DNA of 6,307 nt from an uncultured Planctomycetaceae bacterium (lineage in GTDB: Bacteria; Planctomycetota; Planctomycetia; Pirellulales; Pirellulaceae): the NCBI GenBank assembly GCA_903927685.1, contig CAIYOB010000793.1:1-6307 (forward strand). Direction: 5' to 3'. The first letter of the stretch is position 1. Each line of letters begins with the position of its first letter. The notes below the pieces were generated by a model that saw only the letters and a program-made list of their open reading frames with translations, made no database searches and was not told the DNA's origin. Positions 1 through 4,775 of the stretch are shown piece by piece. Position numbers and translations under genes: made by a program.

Positions 1-701
1 GACAGGTCGTGAATGGCCCGCGAAACGTGGCTCTTGCCGGTCCCCGTCTCGCCGGTCAGCAACACCGTCGCATCCGACTCGGCCGCGGCCTCAATGTGAT
101 CGTACAATTCGCGCATCGCCCGGCTGGCAAAGACAAAGCCGGCGACCACCCGCTGGGACGCCTGGGACATTTTGGCGGCCGCAGGAGGGCCTTTGGCGGA
201 ATTGGCGGTCTGTGTCGGCTCGGCGGACGGCTCTTCTGTCGCCGGCGCCGGCGCTGGAGCCGGCGCTGGAGCCGGCGCTGGGGCCGCGCGGGTTTGGGCC
301 TCGGGAGCCGCGCACTGGGCTCGCTGGCGGACGGCCAGGACGTCAATCAGGGCGGCCAGACGCGACAAATCCAGCGGCCAAGCCTGGCAATCGACGGCTC
401 CCCACTCGAAGAACCGTAAGCGCTGGTAGACGTCGTTTTCGGACGTGATGACAAACACCGGAACCGTCAGATGGCTGGACTGCATGTCGTGCAGCAGCGC
501 GGCCACGGTGGCCTCATCCGCCGCCTCTTGAACGAAGGTCAAGCCGGCGATGACATGGCCCCGTTCCATCTCCTGGATCGCCTCCAGGGGCTTGGCTACC
601 GGGTGGATCTTGAAATGGGGCAGCAAACTCGCCAGTCCGGGTGCGATCACGTCAACCAAAGGCTGAGCCGGACCAATGGCCAGGATCCTCAGTTCGTCCA
701 T
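1..701 (-). CDS. Sigma-54-dependent transcriptional activator (bEBP) with degenerate receiver domain; C-terminal part missing at left edge
   Basis: Seen: reading from ATG at 701-699, 233 codons stay open to the window edge. AAGGAG (708-713 on the plus strand as ctcctt) lies six bases before the ATG and supports this start. Residues 1-125 have the beta/alpha pattern of a CheY-like receiver (RILAIG, then PVFVITSEND, then GAVDCQAWPLDLSRL). The usual acidic pair after strand 1 is replaced by I-G-P, strand 3 (VIAGLTFV) has no Asp, and the Lys before Pro near strand 5 is Trp (AWPLD). An Ala/Pro-rich linker follows (about 130-180, with seven Pro-Ala pairs at 141-154). From about 187 the AAA+ sigma-54-interaction domain begins (FASRAMRELYDHI), with Walker A GETGTGKS at 217-224 (bases 30-53). 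Known: such proteins bind upstream of -24/-12 promoters and use ATP hydrolysis to open RNA polymerase-sigma-54 complexes. The GAFTGA loop, Walker B and DNA-binding region would lie beyond the edge and cannot be checked. Divergent from the hybrid kinase. Inference: control is by something other than Asp phosphorylation. Confidence 0.88.
   Translation of the reverse strand, partial: MDELRILAIGPAQPLVDVIAPGLASLLPHFKIHPVAKPLEAIQEMERGHVIAGLTFVQEAADEATVAALLHDMQSSHLTVPVFVITSENDVYQRLRFFEWGAVDCQAWPLDLSRLAALIDVLAVRQRAQCAAPEAQTRAAPAPAPAPAPAPAPATEEPSAEPTQTANSAKGPPAAAKMSQASQRVVAGFVFASRAMRELYDHIEAAAESDATVLLTGETGTGKSHVSRAIHDL
249..281 (-). repeat. 12-bp in-frame tandem repeat encoding the Ala-Pro linker
   Basis: The plus-strand unit CGGCGCTGGAGC occurs 2.75 times in a row (249-260, 261-272, 273-281). 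Read on the minus strand it encodes alternating Pro and Ala between the receiver-like and AAA+ domains of the activator. A unit length that is a multiple of three keeps the frame, so copy number could change linker length without breaking the gene. Confidence 0.85.
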
Positions 702-762
702 GGACAACTCCTTTCTGGGATGCGTCCTGAAGCACCACCGCGGATTCCGTCCCACCATCACT

Positions 763-782
763 GCACGCCGGTGTCGGCGTGC
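763..782. promoter_or_regulatory. Perfect 8-bp inverted repeat with 4-nt loop upstream of the activator gene
   Basis: GCACGCCG (763-770) and CGGCGTGC (775-782) are exact inverse complements around the loop gtgt. The element lies 62 bp upstream of the activator ATG, within a probable 5' leader or promoter zone. No T-run follows it on either strand, so it is not a standard intrinsic terminator. It could be an operator dyad, for example for autoregulation, or an RNA hairpin in the activator's leader. The pairing is directly visible; the function is a guess. Confidence 0.4.
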
Positions 783-1021
783 CTCAATCCGTTGCTCCCG
801 CGCCTGCTGTACACCCCGGTCATCGAGGAGCCAGTGCAGGCTGTGGCTGTAAACTACACGTTACGCACGGTTCGCGCAAATCGGGAGTTCACCTGAGGCA
901 CGCAGGGAAAAGTACCGTAGGGCGGCTTGACTTCTGCGATACTGGGAAATATGGGGAAAATGTGGCGACGCTTTAGAGCTTGAGCAGGGGCTTGATCGGA
1001 GTGCCGTGCAGCAGTCAGTGC

Positions 1022-1031
1022 TAGCATGCTA
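1022..1031. repeat. 10-bp perfect palindrome TAGCATGCTA
   Basis: A self-complementary decamer 213 bp upstream of the kinase ATG, in the divergent intergenic region. It could be half of a dyad operator, but a 10-bp palindrome alone is weak evidence and may be chance. Confidence 0.25.
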
Positions 1032-1090
1032 AGCGACTCCGGTTGGGGGCCTCAGTGGTGATAGAGACTTCCTTGCAGGAGGCCAAAATC

Positions 1091-1111
1091 ATGGATGCCA
1101 GCCCTTCCTAG
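1091..1111 (+). CDS. Possible six-codon leader ORF (MDASPS) upstream of the kinase
   Basis: AGGAGG at 1077-1082, a perfect Shine-Dalgarno match, stands eight bases before ATG at 1091. The frame reads M-D-A-S-P-S and stops at TAG (1109-1111). This initiation context is much better than that of the kinase ATG at 1244, which has only AGGG nearby. The mini-ORF lies 132 bases upstream of the kinase start and in the same frame, with only this TAG blocking a continuous read. It may be a leader peptide controlling the kinase, the remnant of a longer N-terminus broken by an amber codon, or chance. No coding statistics are possible at this length. Confidence 0.25.
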   Translation: MDASPS

Positions 1112-1243
1112 GCTGCGCCAATCAGCTATCTTGTATTTGAATTCGCGTGGTGCTCGGTGCTTCTCCCTCGGGCAACCAGAAGCCCCTCGCGTTGTGTCCG
1201 TTGTACGCCGCGGCGCCGGTGCCTCGAATGCACCCAGGGTCTC

Positions 1244-4200
1244 ATGAAGCTTTATCCTCACGGAATGTACGGCCTGTTGCTGCTGTGGAGTCTCGGCCTG
1301 TTGGTCGGCGGCGGCTGGTTCTACCAGTCCCAGGAGCGGCGCATGCGGCAGGCCGTCGAGGACCATCTCCACGCGGTCGGCGATCTCAAGGTCCAGCAGC
1401 TCGTGCACTGGCGGAACGAACGTCTGGGGGATGCGGCGTTGGTGTACGGCACGCCCTACGCGACCCGCCGGGCCCGGGACGTCATCGCCGCCCCGGGCTC
1501 GCAGACAACGCGCGAGATGTTCACGGGCTGGCTCGACCCATTGATGGCCAGCGAGCCCTACGAGCGGGCCGTCCTGGTGGACGAGCAGCTCCAGGTCCGG
1601 CTGGTTCATCCCCCGCGTGCGCCGCGCGAGTTATGTGCCGAGGCGCAAGACGCGGCGGCCCAGGCGCTGCGCACCAGGCAGGTCGTCGTGGCCGATTTGC
1701 ATCGGGCGGCGGACGGCGAGGTGCACATGAGCCTGGTGGTGCCGATGGTCGTCCGCCACGCGGGCGACGTTCCGGCGGCGGGGTTGCCGCCCAGCGCGAC
1801 GGACAGGAGCGTGGCGGCGCTGGTCTTGGAGGTGAACGCCAAGCAACGCCTGTTCCCATTGCTGCGGGCTTGGCCCACGCCCAGCCGCACCGCCGAGACG
1901 CTGTTGGTGCGGCGGGACGGTGACGCCGCGCTGTTCCTGAGCGAGTCGCGCCATCAGCCTGGCTTGCCGCTGCAATTGCGGGTGCCGTTGACGGACACCG
2001 ACATGCCGGCCGTGATGGCGGTCTCCGGCAAGACTGGGGTCGTCTACGGCCAAGACTATCGTGGAGCCGACGTGTGCGCGGTGATTACGGCGGTTCCCAA
2101 GTCGCCCTGGCGTCTGGTAGCCAAGATCGATCGGGCGGAGGCGTTTGTCGCCGGGCGCACACGGTCCCTGCTCCTCCTGGCCGCGATGGTCGGATTTGCG
2201 GCCTTGGGGGTGGCGGTCGTCATCGCGCTCGCGCTGCGCAAAGGCCGGGCGGACTACCGGGCGTTGTACGAAGCCGAGTCGTCGCGGCGGCAGAGCGAGG
2301 CGATGTACCATTCGCTGGTGGACCAATTGCCGCAAGCGGTGTTCCGCAAGGACGACGCGGGCCGGTTCACCTTTGCCAATCCCCGTTTCTGCGAACTCGT
2401 GGGGCGCAGCGTCCAGGATCTGCTCGGCAAGACGGACGCTGATCTGTTTCCGGCCGAGTTGGCGGAGAAATACCGGCAGGACGACCGGCGGGTGATGGAC
2501 AGCGGCGAGGTCTGGACGGATACCGAGCGGCAGATGACGCCCGACGCGGCGGCCGACCGTTGGGTCGAGGTCGTCAAGTGGCCTCTGCGCGACGCCGACG
2601 GACAAGTGATCGGCATTCAGGGCACGTTCTGGGACGTGACCGAGCGTGAACGCGCCCAGGAGGTTCTGCGCGCCAGCGAAGCGCGGCTGAACGAATCACA
2701 GCGAATCGCACATTTGGGCAGCTGGGAATCCCAGCTGGTCTCGCTGGAGGACCTGTCGCAGAACCGCCTGACCTGGTCGGACGAGACCTTTCGGATCTTT
2801 GGCTACGAGCCGGGGGCGGTCGAGGTCACTCGGGAGGTGTTTTCGCGGGGCGTGCATCCGGAAGACCTTCCGCGTGTCTGGGCGGCCGTCGAGGCGGCGG
2901 TCCGCGAGCATCTGCCTTACCAGGTCGAGCACCGCGTCGTGCGTCCCGACGGTTCGGAGCGACTGGTCGTCGAGCACGCCGAGGTGCTCTGCGATCCGGT
3001 CGCCGGCCGCCCACTGAAGCTGCACGGGACGGTGCAGGACATCACCGCCGAGAAGCACGCGGCCGCCGAGCGAGAACGCTTGCTGGCGGCGATCGAGCAG
3101 GCCGGCGAGGCTATTTTCATCACCGATTCGGCAGGCCGCATCCAATACGTCAATCCGGCGTTTGAAGCGATTACCGGGTATCCACGGGACGAGATCCTGC
3201 TGCAGAACCCGCGGTTCCTCAAGAGCGGCAAGCATGACGAATCACTGTACCGGGAGATGTGGGAGACGATCTCCGGCGGGCGGACCTGGAAAGGACGCCT
3301 GATCAACCGCCGCAAGGATGGCGCTCATTACACTCAGGAGGCGACGATTTCGCCCGTGCTGGATGGGGCGGGCCGGATCGTGAATTACGTGGCCATCAGC
3401 CGGGACATCACGCCCCACCTGCGTGTCAGCGAAGAAAAGGACCGGCTCGAGGAACAGCTGCGCCAGACGCACAAGATGGAAGCCATCGGGCGGCTGGCGG
3501 GCGGGGTCGCTCACGATTTCAACAACATGCTGAACATCATCCTCGGCTACGGGGAAATGGCACTCGAGCAGCTGCGCGCGGGGGATCCGCTGCGGGAGAA
3601 CCTCCAGGAGATCGTCGAGGCCGGCCGGCGGTCGGCGGCGCTGACCCGCCAACTGTTGGCGTTCAGCCGCAAACAGACGCTGCAGCCCAAAGTCTTCGAT
3701 CTGAACGCCGTGATCCTGAACCTGCAGAAGATGCTCCGCCGGTTGATCGGCGAGGACATTGAACTGAATCTGCCCGGGGCGCGGGAGCCGGCCCCAGTGT
3801 TGGCCGATCCGGGGCAGATCGAACAGGCGATCATGAACCTGGTTGTCAATGCCCGCGACGCGATGCCTCACGGCGGCCGCCTGACGATCGAAACCGCCAA
3901 CGTGACGCTGGACGACGAGTTCGCACGCACGCATCTGGGAGTCACGCCGGGCAGGTATGTCAAGCTGGCCGTCGCGGACACCGGTTGCGGGATGGACCAG
4001 GAGGTCCTGGCGAACCTGTTCGTGCCGTTCTTCACCACCAAAGACAAGGGCCGCGGTACGGGCCTGGGATTGGCCACGACGCATGGCATCGTGAAGCAGT
4101 CCGGCGGCCATATCTGGGTGGACTCGGAGTTGGGCCGGGGGACGACGTTCAGGATCTACTTGCCGCAAGTCGAGATGCAGCCGGAAACCGCTCCCCAACA

Positions 4201-4606
4201 GCAGCAACACGTCCCGTGGCGCGGCGGCGGCCGACAGATCCTGGTGGTGGAGGACGAAACCGCGCTGCGCGGCCTCGTCGCCCGCGTGCTGTCCGGTCTC
4301 GACTTTCGGGTGACGACCGCCGCTGACGGCGGCGAGGCCCTGTTGCTGGTCGAGGAGCGGGGAGTCCAGCCCGACCTGCTGATCACCGATGTGATCATGC
4401 CCGGGATCAGCGGAGCCGTCCTGGCGGAGCGGCTGAGGCAGCGCTGGCCGGAACTCAAGATCCTGTTCATGTCCGGTTACACGGACAATGCGATGGCCCA
4501 GTTCGACCAGGTCGATCCCGGCGCACCTTTCCTCCAGAAGCCGTTCAACATCCGGGATCTGTCGCTCAAAGTGCGGGAGCTGCTGGGACCGGCCCAAGGG
4601 GAATGA
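1244..4606 (+). CDS. Membrane hybrid histidine kinase: Cache-like sensor, three PAS domains, HisKA, HATPase, receiver
   Basis: A complete 1120-residue protein. The ATG at 1244 is chosen because TM helix 1 begins about eight residues in (9-27) and the upstream in-frame stretch from GTG 1157 has poor coding character. The Shine-Dalgarno is weak (AGGG). Domains: TM1 9-27; extracytoplasmic sensor about 28-307, whose end (VVYGQDYRGADVCAVITAVP, then SPWRLVAKIDRAEAF) resembles double-Cache domains; TM2 about 308-331; no HAMP seen; PAS 349-468, PAS 478-602 and PAS 607-724; HisKA H-box GGVAHDFNN with phospho-accepting His757; HATPase N-box Asn869, G1 DTGCGM 912-917, F-box FVPFFTTK 926-933, G2 GRGTGLGLA 936-944; a Gln-rich linker; receiver 998-1114 with Glu1003/Asp1004, Asp1049, Ser1077 and Lys1099. 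All key residues are present, so it should autophosphorylate and pass phosphate to its own receiver. No Hpt or output domain is visible. The ligand is unknown. The divergent sigma-54 activator is the obvious candidate partner, but its receiver lacks the acceptor Asp. Confidence 0.95.
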   Translation: MKLYPHGMYGLLLLWSLGLLVGGGWFYQSQERRMRQAVEDHLHAVGDLKVQQLVHWRNERLGDAALVYGTPYATRRARDVIAAPGSQTTREMFTGWLDPLMASEPYERAVLVDEQLQVRLVHPPRAPRELCAEAQDAAAQALRTRQVVVADLHRAADGEVHMSLVVPMVVRHAGDVPAAGLPPSATDRSVAALVLEVNAKQRLFPLLRAWPTPSRTAETLLVRRDGDAALFLSESRHQPGLPLQLRVPLTDTDMPAVMAVSGKTGVVYGQDYRGADVCAVITAVPKSPWRLVAKIDRAEAFVAGRTRSLLLLAAMVGFAALGVAVVIALALRKGRADYRALYEAESSRRQSEAMYHSLVDQLPQAVFRKDDAGRFTFANPRFCELVGRSVQDLLGKTDADLFPAELAEKYRQDDRRVMDSGEVWTDTERQMTPDAAADRWVEVVKWPLRDADGQVIGIQGTFWDVTERERAQEVLRASEARLNESQRIAHLGSWESQLVSLEDLSQNRLTWSDETFRIFGYEPGAVEVTREVFSRGVHPEDLPRVWAAVEAAVREHLPYQVEHRVVRPDGSERLVVEHAEVLCDPVAGRPLKLHGTVQDITAEKHAAAERERLLAAIEQAGEAIFITDSAGRIQYVNPAFEAITGYPRDEILLQNPRFLKSGKHDESLYREMWETISGGRTWKGRLINRRKDGAHYTQEATISPVLDGAGRIVNYVAISRDITPHLRVSEEKDRLEEQLRQTHKMEAIGRLAGGVAHDFNNMLNIILGYGEMALEQLRAGDPLRENLQEIVEAGRRSAALTRQLLAFSRKQTLQPKVFDLNAVILNLQKMLRRLIGEDIELNLPGAREPAPVLADPGQIEQAIMNLVVNARDAMPHGGRLTIETANVTLDDEFARTHLGVTPGRYVKLAVADTGCGMDQEVLANLFVPFFTTKDKGRGTGLGLATTHGIVKQSGGHIWVDSELGRGTTFRIYLPQVEMQPETAPQQQQHVPWRGGGRQILVVEDETALRGLVARVLSGLDFRVTTAADGGEALLLVEERGVQPDLLITDVIMPGISGAVLAERLRQRWPELKILFMSGYTDNAMAQFDQVDPGAPFLQKPFNIRDLSLKVRELLGPAQGE

Positions 4607-4620
4607 GGTGGCAAGAACGG

Positions 4621-4655
4621 ATGTGTACGAGTATGTGTACGAGTATGTGTACGAG
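4621..4655 (+). repeat. 12-bp tandem direct repeat, 2.9 copies
   Basis: The unit ATGTGTACGAGT occurs at 4621-4632 and 4633-4644, with a third copy of 11 bases at 4645-4655. The array begins 14 bases after the kinase stop codon. Copies are identical over their shared length, which suggests recent slippage or selection. Each left arm can pair with the single inverted copy at 4666-4678. Confidence 0.95.
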
Positions 4656-4678
4656 CAAATCTCCCCGTACTCGTACAC
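4623..4678. terminator. Stem-loop with alternative left arms (tandem repeat against its inverted copy)
   Basis: GTGTACGAGTA at 4623-4633, and again at 4635-4645, is the exact inverse complement of TACTCGTACAC at 4668-4678. Both extend to 13 pairs with one G-T wobble (4623-4635 or 4635-4647 against 4666-4678). The third copy (4647-4655) can form a nine-pair stem with a 14-base loop. The position at a convergent gene junction fits a bidirectional terminator or a 3'-end stabilising hairpin. No T-run follows on either strand, so termination is inferred from structure and place only. Confidence 0.4.
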
Positions 4679-4695
4679 TCCGGTCTCTTCCTGAT

Positions 4696-4728
4696 CGGAA
4701 CGCGACAGTCATTCAGTTGTCGGTTCCG
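4696..4728. terminator. Second stem-loop at the convergent junction
   Basis: CGGAAC (4696-4701) plus CGACA (4703-4707) pair with TGTCG (4718-4722) plus GTTCCG (4723-4728), giving eleven pairs with one bulged G at 4702 and a ten-base loop. It lies 48 bp from the stop of the minus-strand gene and 90 bp from the kinase stop. It is stable enough to mark a transcript end for either gene, but no T-run follows it in either direction. Confidence 0.4.
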
Positions 4729-4775
4729 GAGGCTCGCCACTCGTACGTCGCGGCTCGACCCCAGGCATCCTGAAC

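Larger units (their letters stand above)
702..1243. other. 542-bp divergent intergenic region (activator / hybrid kinase)
   Basis: This region must hold the promoters of both divergent genes, but no strong one is visible. I looked for TGGCAC-N5-TTGC sigma-54 sites on both strands and found none. Weak sigma-70-like matches exist on the plus strand: TTGACT at 927-932 with TATGGG 17 bases on, or an extended -10 TGCGATACT at 935-943. None is convincing. Planctomycete promoters often depart from the E. coli consensus, so absence means little. The stretch contains a perfect hairpin (763-782), a 10-bp palindrome (1022-1031), an inverted pair GGCCTC/GAGGCC (1048-1053 and 1079-1084), and a six-codon ORF with a perfect Shine-Dalgarno (1091-1111). 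Reading frames across it show no gene-like composition or recognisable domain. Confidence 0.7.
4607..4775. other. Convergent intergenic region with repeat and hairpin block
   Basis: This 169-bp region lies between the 3' ends of the kinase and the cytochrome/SUMF1 gene. It holds the 12-bp tandem repeat with its inverted copy (4621-4678) and a second hairpin (4696-4728). An extra eight-base inverted copy of the repeat core, ACTCGTAC, sits at 4739-4746. No gene is seen. The likely job is two-way transcription termination, but neither hairpin is followed by a T-run. Confidence 0.7.

Noticed and set aside
249..281. GC-rich repeat array as a CRISPR-like or mobile element
   Set aside because: Units are 12 bp without spacers and encode a Pro-Ala linker in frame, so a protein-level repeat explains them.
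471..896. 141-codon plus-strand open frame across the activator start and intergenic region
   Set aside because: It overlaps antisense to the 5' end of the activator, which has a good Shine-Dalgarno and domain matches. It lacks a convincing ribosome site and domain content.
927..955. TTGACT and TATGGG with 17-base spacing as a kinase promoter
   Set aside because: The -10 matches only three of six consensus bases, and nearby alternatives are equally weak. Mentioned within the intergenic entry rather than called.
1631..2605. 324-codon minus-strand open frame opposite the kinase sensor region
   Set aside because: Shadow of the kinase frame; Arg/His/Gln-rich translation with no recognisable domain.
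3242..4678. Long 478-codon open frame on the minus strand opposite the kinase catalytic and receiver domains
   Set aside because: It lies antisense to a gene with intact, recognisable motifs. Long antisense frames are expected in GC-rich coding DNA, and its translation shows no domain I recognise.
4488..4694. Short plus-strand frame reading through the 12-bp repeats (repeating Tyr-Val-Tyr-Glu)
   Set aside because: It starts inside the kinase gene in another frame. The periodic peptide simply reflects the DNA repeat and has no ribosome site.
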